DNA from: Mycobacterium deserti
GTDB lineage: Bacteria; Actinomycetota; Actinomycetes; Mycobacteriales; Mycobacteriaceae
Length of the DNA stretch: 64,000 nucleotides
Direction of reading: 5' to 3'
Assembly (NCBI RefSeq): GCF_025345615.1
Contig: NZ_JAODWD010000004.1
Span: 372,001-436,000, forward strand
Shown: in pieces, positions 53,901-62,171 of the stretch
How positions within the stretch are numbered: the first letter of the stretch is position 1
Layout: each line of letters opens with the position of its first letter
Notes under the pieces: generated by a model
Seen by the model: the letters and a program-made list of their open reading frames with translations, nothing else
The model's database searches: none
Told to the model about the DNA's origin: nothing
Program-made: the position numbers and the translations under genes

Positions 53901-54389
53901 AGTGCCGTCGGGAAGGATCTCGACACGCAACATCGGATGGCGCGCAACCAGTCTCGTTGCAGCGTCGCGCAACCGGTCGGGGTCGACGCCCGCGCCGTCG
54001 AACTCGACGTACAGGTGTGCGGCCACGCCGCCGAGTTGCTGATCGGCGTTGCGCCCCAACCACATCGCGTGCTGCATCGGGGCCAACGGAAACGGCTCGT
54101 CCGCGTCGGCGGCGTCGCTGTCGGCTGGTGTGGCGGACTGGACTTGCTGCCTGACCGAGGATCGCTCGGCCACCAACGCCGTCCACGCCGCGACGGTGGG
54201 CGCCTCGGCCAGCGCCGCGAAGTTGATGTCGATGCCCTGCTTGCGCCACCGTCCTGACAACGACATCATCCGGATCGAATCGAGACCCGAGGCGATCAGG
54301 TCGGCATCCGGGTCGACATCGTCGGGGCTGACGCCGAGAAGTTCGGCGACCTCGTCCCGCACCGTCGCTGATGTGGTCCCACCGCCCAC
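50925..54389 (-). CDS. mbtB: Aryl-oxazoline-forming NRPS (ArCP-Cy-A-PCP), MbtB-like, no thioesterase
   Basis: MbtB takes the activated aryl acid on its aryl carrier domain, couples Ser or Thr and cyclises it to an oxazoline. The GTG at 54389 follows GGAGGAA and gives 1154 residues. Domains: ArCP (about 1-80, GLDSIRMMSL), cyclisation domain (about 95-520, DMNAADAVS fitting DxxxxDxxS), adenylation (about 540-1000, FTSGSTGEPKGVE and GRIDHRVKISGYRIELGEVE) and PCP (about 1060-1130, DFFSLGGDSVLATQV). M. tuberculosis MbtB carries a further thioesterase domain; here the protein ends soon after the PCP. An IdeR box lies 14 bases upstream of the start. Confidence 0.92.
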   Translation of the reverse strand: MGGGTTSATVRDEVAELLGVSPDDVDPDADLIASGLDSIRMMSLSGRWRKQGIDINFAALAEAPTVAAWTALVAERSSVRQQVQSATPADSDAADADEPFPLAPMQHAMWLGRNADQQLGGVAAHLYVEFDGAGVDPDRLRDAATRLVARHPMLRVEILPDGTQRIGDRGLPVTVYDLRELSGNAAEERLEQIRHEKSHQLLDGDVLELSLSLCPDGRTRLHVDMDMNAADAVSYRKFMADLAVFYRGGNLPDLGYTYREYRAAIAASDPGPSEEDRRWWAERVPELPEPPALPLVPPAEQADPRRSVRLWHIFDVPTRDALFAAAHRRGLTPAMAVAASYANALARWSSGSRFLLNLPMFGREPFHPDVDKLVGCFTSSLMLDIDLTGADTPAARTRAVQETLHGTARHSSYSGLSVLRDLGRHRGNQVLAPIVYTSALGLGDLFAGEVTDQFGAPVWTISQGPQVLIDAQATPLATGLMINWDVRVDAFRPGVADAMFEYHLAELTRLATDDSAWETADPPAVPQSQRDVREALNTTAAPPSGETLHGGFFRNAKSTPDAPAVFSSAGDLTYGEVAAQARSVAATLRDNGIRPGDLVALIGPKCAEQIPAVLGILAAGAAYLPIGADQPAERTARILESSHVAAVLTCGAFDANAVAAARITVADAVRNDAHPTPEATDPGALAYVLFTSGSTGEPKGVELTHDAVMNTVEFVADRYALGPADRSLALASLEADMSVLEIFAILRAGGAVVVVDEQQRRDPDTWADLIAAHSVTFLNWMPGWLDMLLEAGGAHLSTLRTVLLGGDWVRPELIRGLRRCAPDVRAAGLGGATETAVHGTICEVDDPPPHWTSVPYGTPFPNNACRVVAPDGSDCPDWVPGELWFTGRGIARGYRGRPDLTAEKFVEHDGRIWYRTGDLVRYLPDGTLEFLGRIDHRVKISGYRIELGEVEAALKRAPGVDAAVAAVIPGERDTLAALVRVGDPTVDSRAVTAAMTELVPAHMIPKIVVVSDRIPFTVAGKIDRTAAARILAEAEVPAAQTFRAPSSPLESALAAIVGEVLDIEPQGIGVDDDFFSLGGDSVLATQVVARIRDWLDTPTAMVTDMFAARRVSALSEKLIAREAGRERLDMVAEVYLEVADMDSADVLSELESSA

Positions 54390-54402
54390 ACGTTCCTCCA
54401 AA

Positions 54403-54421
54403 TTAGTAGAGGCTGCCCTAA
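54403..54421. promoter_or_regulatory. IdeR box in the mbtB-mbtA divergent promoter
   Basis: TTAGTAGAGGCTGCCCTAA matches the IdeR consensus at 14 of 19 positions, including both outer arms. It lies in the 100 bases between the divergent mbtB and mbtA starts, the position of the IdeR site in M. tuberculosis. A second, weaker element with TACCCTATCTTC follows at 54439-54450 and may be the mbtA -10 region. Confidence 0.8.
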
Positions 54422-54491
54422 CTAACTCGGGTGGACGCTACCCTATCTTCGATTTGCCGGACACACCTACCCGACAGGGGCGATATCACCC

Positions 54492-56144
54492 ATGAGCACC
54501 GGTTTCGAGTCTCATCTCGATGACCTGACGGCTGGTTTCGTGCCGTTCCCCGCCGACCGTGCCGACGAGTATCGCCGCCTGGGCTACTGGATGGATCGTC
54601 CGCTGGACTCGATCCTCACCGACGCGGCGGCCACGTGGCCGGACCGCACGGCAGTGACGGACCCGAATGTCAGCTACACATTCGCCGAACTCTTGAAGCG
54701 GGCCGACGGGGTCGCCGCGGCGCTGCGCCAACGCGGCATCGCCACCGGTGACCGCCTGCTACTGCAGTTGCCCAACACCTGCCAGTTCGCGGTCGCATTG
54801 TTCGGTGCGCTGCGGGCGGGTGCGGTTCCCGTGATGTGCCTACCGGGACACCGCGCGGCTGAACTCAGCCACTTCGCCGGGGTCAGCGGAGCCGTTGGCC
54901 TCATCGTCGCCGACACCATCGCCGGCTTCGACTACCGGCAACTGGCCCAGGAGCTGGTCGATGCCCACCCTGGGCTACGTCACGTGTTCGTCGACGGCGA
55001 TCCCGGACCGTTCGAATCCTGGTCGGCGCTAGCCGATCTCGACGCACCTGCGGCCGAGCGCGAGCCGGTCGACCCGAACCTGCCCGCGCTGCTACTGGTC
55101 TCGGGCGGCACGACCGGCTTGCCTAAACTGATCGCCCGCACCCACAACGACTATCTCTACAACGCTGTCGCTTGCGCGCAGGCCTGCGAGCTCAGCGGCG
55201 ACGACGTGTACCTCGTCGCGCTCCCAGCCGGGCACAACTTTCCACTGGCCTGCCCGGGCCTGCTGGGTTCGATGACGGTGGGCGCCACAACGGTTTTCAC
55301 CACCGACCCCAGTCCGGAATCGGCGTTCGCGCTGATCGACCGGTACAAGATCACGGTCACCGGACTGGTCAACGCGCTTGCCAAGGTGTGGACCCAGGCG
55401 TGTGAATGGGAACCGGTGCTACCCACATCGCTTCGCCTGGTGCAGGTGGGCGGATCACGGATGACACCCGAGGAAGCCCGATACATCCGAGACGGGCTGA
55501 CGCCGGGACTGTCGCAGATCTTCGGAATGGCCGAGGGGATGCTCAATTTCACCCGCCTCGGCGACCCAATCGACGTCGTGGTGAACACGCAGGGCAGACC
55601 GATGTCGCCGCATGACGAGATGCGCGTGGTGGACGAAGCGGGCGCGGAGGTGGCACCCGGTGAGGAGGGCGAGTTGCTGGTCCGTGGGCCCTACACCCTC
55701 AACGGCTACTACCGGGCCGACGAGGCCAACGCCCGGTCGTTCAGCCCGGACGGCTTCTACCGGACGGGTGACCGGGTTCGCATCTTCGCCGACGGCCCGC
55801 GGGCCGGCTACGTCGAGGTGACCGGACGCATCAAAGACGTCATCCACCGAGGCGGTGAGACCGTATCCGCGTCGGATCTGGAGGAGCACCTGTTCGCGCA
55901 TCCTGCGATCTATGCCGCCGCGGCGGTCGCATTGCCCGACGAGTACTTGGGCGAGAAGATCTGCGCTGCCGTCGTGTTCAGCGCTGCACCGATCACCTTG
56001 GCCGAACTGAACCAATTTCTCGACGAGCGGGGCGTGTCCGCGCACGCGCGTCCCGACGTACTCGCGGCGATGCCGACGCTGCCCAAAACGGCGGTCGGAA
56101 AGGTCGACAAGAAGAAGGTCGTCGCGCAGCTCGCGTCGGGCTGA
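54492..56144 (+). CDS. mbtA: Aryl acid-AMP ligase (MbtA-like)
   Basis: The 550-residue stand-alone adenylating enzyme activates an aromatic acid and loads it on the MbtB carrier domain. Core motifs: LLVSGGTTGLPKLIARTHNDY (phosphate loop), HNFPLACPG (the aryl-acid pocket region of DhbE/MbtA enzymes), QIFGMAEGMLNFTRLGD, YRTGDRVRI and GRIKDVIHRGGETVSASDLEEHL, ending with PKTAVGKVDKKKV. M. tuberculosis MbtA uses salicylate; here the neighbouring 6-methylsalicylate-type PKS suggests 6-methylsalicylate as substrate. The stop lies 27 bases from the convergent PKS stop. Confidence 0.93.
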   Translation: MSTGFESHLDDLTAGFVPFPADRADEYRRLGYWMDRPLDSILTDAAATWPDRTAVTDPNVSYTFAELLKRADGVAAALRQRGIATGDRLLLQLPNTCQFAVALFGALRAGAVPVMCLPGHRAAELSHFAGVSGAVGLIVADTIAGFDYRQLAQELVDAHPGLRHVFVDGDPGPFESWSALADLDAPAAEREPVDPNLPALLLVSGGTTGLPKLIARTHNDYLYNAVACAQACELSGDDVYLVALPAGHNFPLACPGLLGSMTVGATTVFTTDPSPESAFALIDRYKITVTGLVNALAKVWTQACEWEPVLPTSLRLVQVGGSRMTPEEARYIRDGLTPGLSQIFGMAEGMLNFTRLGDPIDVVVNTQGRPMSPHDEMRVVDEAGAEVAPGEEGELLVRGPYTLNGYYRADEANARSFSPDGFYRTGDRVRIFADGPRAGYVEVTGRIKDVIHRGGETVSASDLEEHLFAHPAIYAAAAVALPDEYLGEKICAAVVFSAAPITLAELNQFLDERGVSAHARPDVLAAMPTLPKTAVGKVDKKKVVAQLASG

Positions 56145-56171
56145 GGACGGGGGCTGCGGCACGGGCGCCGG

Positions 56172-59100
56172 TCAGGACACCTCGACCTCTTGCGGTTCGG
56201 CAGTAGTCGCGAGTAGTTCAGTAATCCGCGCAGCAACCGCCGTCGCCGTCGGGTACTCCCACAGCAACGTCGGCGGCAGTGGCAGACCCGTCTGCTTCTC
56301 CAACTGCCGCAGCAGCCCAACGGTCATGATCGAGTCGACGCCGATCTCCACCAACGGCAGGCCCGTGTCGACATCGCCTTCGGACAATCCGAGCTGTGCG
56401 GCAACCGCCGTGCGGACAACGGTCGCCACCCGCTCCCGATCCGGTTCCCCGTCGTCGCCGACGAGAGCACGGGCGTGCGCCTGCGGCTGCACGGTGTCCT
56501 CGGCCTCGGCCGGTGCCACATCGGCGAGCATCGGCACCGCGGCGGCAGCCGGAAGCACAGGCAGTACGACGACATTCGGCTGGTCGCTGCGCATGGCCAG
56601 ATCGAGCGCCCGCACCGCCTCGTCGGCGCCGATGGTGCCCATGCCCAGCGCGTCGAGCTGCGCGGCGACGAAGCCGGAGGTCGACCCCATGCCCAGGCCA
56701 CGCCACGCCGTCCACGCCACGCTGACGGTGCGGTCGCCCAGGCTGCGGCGGTGCCGGGCCATGACGTCGAGGAACGAGTTCGCACAGGCGTATGCCCCCT
56801 GACCGGGGAAGCCGGCCAGGTAACCGCACGACGAGAACAGCACCATCCAGTCCAGCTGCTCGGGCGGGAAGACCTCGTGCAGGGTCAGCGTTCCGTCGAC
56901 CTTGGGCCGCATCGCCGCCGCGACGTCGTCCGCCGTCGTATTGACCAGTAGCGCGCCGGCTTCCACGCCTGCGGCGTGGATGACACCGCGCACCGCCGGC
57001 AGGTGCCGCAGTTCCGCCCGCAGTGCGTCGGCGGCGTCGGGTGCCGCGATGTCGAGAGCGACGACGTGCACCGACACCCCGCGCTCCTCGAGTCCCGCGA
57101 CGGTTCGCACGAGTTCGGTGTCGGCCTGCCAATTTGACCGGTCGGGCATTCCGCTGCGAGATAACAACACCAACCGCCGCGCGCCGATGTCGGCGAGGCG
57201 CTGGGCCATTCGCAGCCCCAGAACGCCGGTTCCGCCGGTGATGACATAGGTGCCACCCGCTGAGCACTGCATCGGCGCCCCGTAACCGGGACCCGCGGAT
57301 GCCAGCCGGGCGACCTGCGCGACGCCCTCGCGCAGCACCACAACGGAATGGCCTGGCAGCGAGGCGAACGCGCCCACGGGAAGATGCGCATCGGCCAGAT
57401 CGAGCACGCCGCCGAAGAGCGCCGGGTGCTCGGCGGCGGCCACCCGCGCCAGGCCCCACAGCGGCGCGTGTGTGACGTTCGCACCCTCGTGCACACGATG
57501 GGTGAGCACCCACAGCCGCGCTGTCGCGCCCCGATCGAGAAGGTGTCGCAACGTGCGCATCACTAGGTCGACCGCCGTCGCCGGCGCCTCGTCGAGGCCC
57601 GGGAGAACGAGTACCACCGCGTCGGGGTCGAATTCCGCTTCTGTCGGGACGATTTCGATGGGATCGGTATATGCGAGGTACGGGACCTCGGCGGTCGCGA
57701 GATCTCGGGCGACGAAGCCGCGGGTCTCTGCGTCGCCGCCGACGAGGATCACCGCGCTCGGTGGGCTGCCCTGCCGCCACGGCACGGAGTGCCAGGTCAC
57801 GTGGTGCAGCATCCGCGAAACGTCGTTGCCCGTTGGGCTTTCCAACTCCTCGAATGACATTCCGGTCAGCGCGGCACATACGCTACCCGACTCCTCGGAG
57901 ATCAGGACGTCGGTGGTCGTCGTTCCCGGGCGGCGCCGGACCTGCAAGAGCGCCAACGAGGGTGGCTTGCCGTGGACCCGCACCCGTTCGACCCGGGCGG
58001 GCATCCGCAGCCGCGGCGGACCGTCGAACACCGTCGAAGCGGCCGAGGTCGCGGCGTCCAGGAGCGACGCCCAGGTGTCGGGCTGCGACCTGTTGGTGTG
58101 TGCGGCAACGCGGGCGATCAACTCACCATCACCTCTGTGCAATTGGACTACTTCCCAGGGGAAGCCCATCGCCGCGACGCCGAGGGTGGCCAGGGTGTCC
58201 ACCACGTGCCCGGACGGTAGCTCCTCGGCGCACCGCCGTCGGGCGGCGCGCTCGTCGAGCACCTGCCCGAGGAGATCCCCGATGTCGTCGTCCGCGGCGG
58301 CGACCGCGCTGCTGTGGGTGAGCCACCCGCCGTCGTCGGCCGACTCGTCATCGTCGACCAGACGCGTCGACAAGGTCAGCCCCCGGTCCTGCAGCACCAC
58401 CTGGACATCGCGGGTGCGGCTCGGCGCCACTGGTGTCCGAAGTCGCACGTCGACGAGGTCGGTGCCGGTCTTCAGATCCGCCGCGGCGGCGAGGAATGTG
58501 TTGAGAATGACTGCCGCAGGCACGATTTCGGTGTTCTGCACGGGATGGCTACCGGGGTAGGGCCGGGTGGACAGGTCGAGCCGGGTCTGCCACATTTGCG
58601 ACGCGACCGCTCCGGTGACCTCGATCCTCCCCCCGAGCAACGTGTGGCTGTCGACGTCGTGCACGCCACGCCCGCCGGGTGGCGGTGTGGGTGTGCGCCA
58701 GAAGCGGCGATGCTGCCACTGGGTGACAGGCAGATCGGATGCCCACCGCGCGGAGTCCACCGTGCCGTGGCCCACGGTCGCGCCTGCGCAGTGAAGTGCG
58801 GCCAATGCGATGGCGATTGACTGCAGTTCAGGGCGGTCGCGTCGAAGCAGCGGAACCACCGCGTTCTCCTCGATCCCCGCTTGCGTCAACGTCTCCACAA
58901 TCGAGTGCGCGACGACCGGATGCGCGGACACCTCGAGGAAGCGCCGGTGACCGTCTGCCGCCGCGGCACCGACCGCCTCTGCGAACCGAACACGGTCACG
59001 CAGGTTCGCCATCCAGTACCGGTCATCGCGCGGCGCTGTTGACCGCGGATCGGCCAGTGCCGTTGTGTACAAGGGTGTTTCGGCGGCTCGCGGTGTCGGC

Positions 59101-61331
59101 AGTTGTGCCGTGAGGCGGCCCAATTCGCTGGTGAGCGCATCCATCGCCGGGCTATGGAACGCGACGTCGGTGTTGACCCGACGCACCATGACGCCCTGGT
59201 CGATCCAGGACGTGCAGATGTCGTCCACGGCGGCGACCGCGCCGGAGATCACCGTCGACTGGGGTGAGGCGCTGATCGCGGCGACCACGTCGGCGCGTCC
59301 GTGCAGCCGCCTCTCGGCCTCGGTGAACGGCAGGCGAACAAGGGCCATGGCACCCTGTCCGGCCACCGACTGAAATCCTCTGGCCCGGTAGCACGCCACC
59401 GCCGCGCCCACCGTCAGGTCGAACACGCCTGCTGTCACGCAGGCGGCGACCTCGCCGACCGAGTGCCCGATCACCGCGGCGGGAGCCACACCGCGTGCGC
59501 GCAGCACGGCGGCCAGTCCGACCTGCATCGCGAATGTCAGCGCCTGGACGCGGTCGGTCCCACCGAGCTCGCCGGAGGTGAATGCGTCACGGGCGCGAAA
59601 TCCTAACTCGCGCAGGAATACCGGGTCGATCTCGTCGATCACCGCCGCGAACGCCGGCTCATGGTCGAGCAGCTGCCCGCCCATGCCCTGCCAGTGCGAA
59701 CCGTGGCCGGAGAACACCCATACGGCGCCATCGGTCGCGGCGGGCACCGCGGCAGCGGTGACGACCGCGGGGTCGGGCACGTCGTTCGCGAGCGCATCGA
59801 GGCCGGATACCAGCCCGTCGAGATCCTCGGCGACGACGGCCGCGCGCACAGGTTCGTGCGAACGACGCAGCCACATCGTCGCGGCCACGCGATCCAGCGA
59901 ATCCTCGGTCGTGCGTAGGTGTTCGGACAGCGAACGGGCGTGCACGCGCAGTCGGGTCGCCGAGCGCGCGGATATCGGGATCACCGCTGGCGACGAGGTG
60001 CAAGGCGCGCCCTCGGGCGCCGGTCGCGTCGGCGCTTCCTCGAGCAGGACGTGCGCGATGGTGCCGCCGTACCCGTAGCTGCACACCGCCGCACGCCGCG
60101 GTGCGGTGTCCGTACGGGGCCACGGTTCGACGTCCGTGGGCACCCGCAGCCCGCTGTCGGCCCAGTCGATCGCGGGAGTGAGCCGCCGGACACCTGCCGT
60201 CGGCGGGATCGCCTCATGGTGCAGTGCCAGCGTCGTCTTGATGAGACCGACCACTCCTGCGCCACCTTCGAGGTGGCCGACGTTCGGCTTCACCGAACCG
60301 ATGCGGCACAGGTCGTCGGCGGGCCGGTCGGCGCCGTAGACATCGGCGAGCGCGCGCACCTCGGTGGGGTCACCGGTCGGCGTGCCGGTTCCGTGCGCCT
60401 CGACGAAGTCGACACTGGTGGGCGCGACGCCCGCGGAAGCGCATGCGCGACGGAACATGTCGGCCTGGGCATCGCCGTTGGGCGACATGATGCCGACCGT
60501 GCGGCCGTCCTGTGCGACGGCGCCTCCGCGCACGAGGGCCAGCACGCGGTCGCCGTCGCGCATCGCGTCGGCGAGGCGCTTGAGCACCACCACGCCCGCG
60601 CCTTCGCCCCGGCCGTAGCCGTCGGCCGCGGCGTCGAACGTCTTGCACCTGCCGTCCGGAGCGGTCGCGCCCGCCACGTCGAGCACACGCGTCAGCCCGG
60701 GGCCGATGAGCGCGCTGACCCCACCCGCCAGTGCCAGCGACGTCTCCCCCGCACGCAGCATCTGACACGCTTGATGGACCGCGACCAGCGACGCGGCGCA
60801 AGCCGCATCGAGCGCGACACTGGGCCCGCGCAGGTCGAGCAGGTGTGAGACCCGGTTCGCGATGCCGCACAACGAGGTACCGATGCCGGTCCACGCCTCG
60901 ATGCCCGGTAGATCCTCCATGATCAACTTGCCGTAGTCGTCGGAGTTGACGCCCATCAGCACGGCCGTATCGCTGCCCGCGAGGGACCGCGGAGGCACAC
61001 CGGCGTGTTCGAGTGCCTCCCAACTGACTTCGAGCGCCAGCCGCTGCTGCGGATCCATCAACTCCGCTTCGCGCGGGGACACTCCGAAGAACTCCGCGTC
61101 GAACCCGGCGAGATCGTCGAGGAACGTCCCAAACCGGGTGGTGTCCTTGAGCACCGCCGCGTTGCGCGGGTCGCGGCGCAGGTACGGCTCCCAGCGGTCA
61201 GCGGGGATCTCGGTGACATGACTGCCGCCGTCGAGCAGGAACTGCCAGAACTTCGCTGGGGTCGTGATGTCACCGGCCAGCCGGCAGCCGATGCCGACGA
61301 TCGCGATCGGTTCGGACGCGTACTCGGTCAC
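56172..61331 (-). CDS. Iterative type I PKS, 6-methylsalicylic acid synthase type (KS-AT-TH-KR-ACP)
   Basis: The 1719 residues have the size and order of 6-methylsalicylate synthases. KS (1-430) has Cys178 in DAACAASL and the hallmark stretches MGVNSDDYGKLIMEDLPGIE and CSYGYGGTIAHVLLEEAP. AT (about 530-850) has GHSVGEVAA (Ser near 623) and VAFHSPAMDAL. A hot-dog domain (about 885-1150) has SHPVQNTEIVPAAVILNTF, with His929, as in the thiohydrolase/dehydratase domain of these enzymes. KR (about 1360-1540) has TGGTGVLGLRMAQRL and GQGAYACANSFLDV. ACP has GVDSIMTVG (Ser near 1665). It would make 6-methylsalicylate from four acetate units. It is unlike MbtC/MbtD, which lack this layout. An IdeR box lies 28 bases upstream. 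Confidence 0.9.
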   Translation of the reverse strand: MTEYASEPIAIVGIGCRLAGDITTPAKFWQFLLDGGSHVTEIPADRWEPYLRRDPRNAAVLKDTTRFGTFLDDLAGFDAEFFGVSPREAELMDPQQRLALEVSWEALEHAGVPPRSLAGSDTAVLMGVNSDDYGKLIMEDLPGIEAWTGIGTSLCGIANRVSHLLDLRGPSVALDAACAASLVAVHQACQMLRAGETSLALAGGVSALIGPGLTRVLDVAGATAPDGRCKTFDAAADGYGRGEGAGVVVLKRLADAMRDGDRVLALVRGGAVAQDGRTVGIMSPNGDAQADMFRRACASAGVAPTSVDFVEAHGTGTPTGDPTEVRALADVYGADRPADDLCRIGSVKPNVGHLEGGAGVVGLIKTTLALHHEAIPPTAGVRRLTPAIDWADSGLRVPTDVEPWPRTDTAPRRAAVCSYGYGGTIAHVLLEEAPTRPAPEGAPCTSSPAVIPISARSATRLRVHARSLSEHLRTTEDSLDRVAATMWLRRSHEPVRAAVVAEDLDGLVSGLDALANDVPDPAVVTAAAVPAATDGAVWVFSGHGSHWQGMGGQLLDHEPAFAAVIDEIDPVFLRELGFRARDAFTSGELGGTDRVQALTFAMQVGLAAVLRARGVAPAAVIGHSVGEVAACVTAGVFDLTVGAAVACYRARGFQSVAGQGAMALVRLPFTEAERRLHGRADVVAAISASPQSTVISGAVAAVDDICTSWIDQGVMVRRVNTDVAFHSPAMDALTSELGRLTAQLPTPRAAETPLYTTALADPRSTAPRDDRYWMANLRDRVRFAEAVGAAAADGHRRFLEVSAHPVVAHSIVETLTQAGIEENAVVPLLRRDRPELQSIAIALAALHCAGATVGHGTVDSARWASDLPVTQWQHRRFWRTPTPPPGGRGVHDVDSHTLLGGRIEVTGAVASQMWQTRLDLSTRPYPGSHPVQNTEIVPAAVILNTFLAAAADLKTGTDLVDVRLRTPVAPSRTRDVQVVLQDRGLTLSTRLVDDDESADDGGWLTHSSAVAAADDDIGDLLGQVLDERAARRRCAEELPSGHVVDTLATLGVAAMGFPWEVVQLHRGDGELIARVAAHTNRSQPDTWASLLDAATSAASTVFDGPPRLRMPARVERVRVHGKPPSLALLQVRRRPGTTTTDVLISEESGSVCAALTGMSFEELESPTGNDVSRMLHHVTWHSVPWRQGSPPSAVILVGGDAETRGFVARDLATAEVPYLAYTDPIEIVPTEAEFDPDAVVLVLPGLDEAPATAVDLVMRTLRHLLDRGATARLWVLTHRVHEGANVTHAPLWGLARVAAAEHPALFGGVLDLADAHLPVGAFASLPGHSVVVLREGVAQVARLASAGPGYGAPMQCSAGGTYVITGGTGVLGLRMAQRLADIGARRLVLLSRSGMPDRSNWQADTELVRTVAGLEERGVSVHVVALDIAAPDAADALRAELRHLPAVRGVIHAAGVEAGALLVNTTADDVAAAMRPKVDGTLTLHEVFPPEQLDWMVLFSSCGYLAGFPGQGAYACANSFLDVMARHRRSLGDRTVSVAWTAWRGLGMGSTSGFVAAQLDALGMGTIGADEAVRALDLAMRSDQPNVVVLPVLPAAAAVPMLADVAPAEAEDTVQPQAHARALVGDDGEPDRERVATVVRTAVAAQLGLSEGDVDTGLPLVEIGVDSIMTVGLLRQLEKQTGLPLPPTLLWEYPTATAVAARITELLATTAEPQEVEVS

Positions 61332-61358
61332 GTCAGCGCGGCCCCGATCCGGGCCAAG

Positions 61359-61377
61359 TGTGCTTAGCCTTCCCTAA
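61359..61377. promoter_or_regulatory. IdeR box upstream of the PKS gene
   Basis: TGTGCTTAGCCTTCCCTAA matches the IdeR consensus at 13 of 19 positions on this strand and equally on the other, with a perfect TTAGG and AGGCTAA core on the minus strand. It ends 46 bases before the GTG start, so the PKS should be switched on when iron is scarce. Confidence 0.75.
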
Positions 61378-61472
61378 GGAGCCGCTCGCCATGCGGGTAA
61401 TACTCGCACAGGCCGGGAGCCGCCGGAGACCTACCAGGCGTTTCGCGCCATGGCGTGGCACACAACGGCCCG

Positions 61473-62171
61473 TCACACAGAGGCAACCGCCAACGGTTGA
61501 TCCGTCCCGGAGACCCGGATGTCGACCGTGCGGATCTGCGGCGTCGGAATGCTGGTGGCTGCCGAGAGTCCGGTCGCCTCGTCTCCAGCCGGCTTCCACG
61601 ACCCCACGACGGTCTGCCTGCCGTCGTCGGTCGTGACGACGATGTCGTAGCTGTCGACGTCGCGCGACCAGTCCTTGGTGTACTCGCAGGCCCAGTTCAG
61701 CTCGGTGCCCCACTTCTTCTCGCTGACGGCGAGTTGCGCGGTGAGTCCCTCGCGCGCACCGGGTTGCATCGGTGCCATCGCCACCGTCTGCACCGCGGGT
61801 GTGCGCGGGAACACGGTCGCCCCGACGACGCCACCGATGATCGCCAGCCCGGCGGCCGCGGCGACCGCGACCCCAAGCCCGGCGCGCCGCGATCGCCGGT
61901 GCCGCTTGGCCGCCGCGTGCGCCAGCGATGCGACATCGTTGTCAGCCGCGGCCGCTCCGCTGTCGTCGAGGCCGGCCAACGCCACGGCCTCGTCGCGACT
62001 CAGCGCGTCGAGAATGGCGGGCATCCCGGCCAGCTCGGTCAGTTCGGAGGCGCGAGACGGGTTGGCGGCGAGATAGTCCTCGTAGGCGCGTCGGTCCTCC
62101 AGGCTCAATGCACCGAGAACATAAGCGGCGTCCCACTCGGCAAGGTTGTCGTCGGGCAGATGGCTGGTCAT
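61473..62171 (-). CDS. RskA-like anti-sigma factor
   Basis: The ATG at 62171 overlaps the sigma factor stop (ATGA) and gives 232 residues. The N-terminal part NLAEWDAAYVLGALSLEDRRAYEDYLAANPS is the RskA-type sigma-binding region without the HxxxCxxC zinc motif. A basic stretch (KRHRRSRR) precedes one membrane helix (about 98-118), and the C-terminal RskA domain lies outside (LSVSEKKWGTEL-like stretch, then VVGSWKPAGDEATGLSAATSIP). It should hold the sigma factor inactive until regulated proteolysis. Confidence 0.85.
   Translation of the reverse strand: MTSHLPDDNLAEWDAAYVLGALSLEDRRAYEDYLAANPSRASELTELAGMPAILDALSRDEAVALAGLDDSGAAAADNDVASLAHAAAKRHRRSRRAGLGVAVAAAAGLAIIGGVVGATVFPRTPAVQTVAMAPMQPGAREGLTAQLAVSEKKWGTELNWACEYTKDWSRDVDSYDIVVTTDDGRQTVVGSWKPAGDEATGLSAATSIPTPQIRTVDIRVSGTDQPLAVASV

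Noticed and set aside
56172..61331. Fused MbtC-MbtD
   Set aside because: Combined MbtC and MbtD would be shorter, lack the hot-dog domain, and their KS differs from the NSDDYGKLIMEDLP type seen here.
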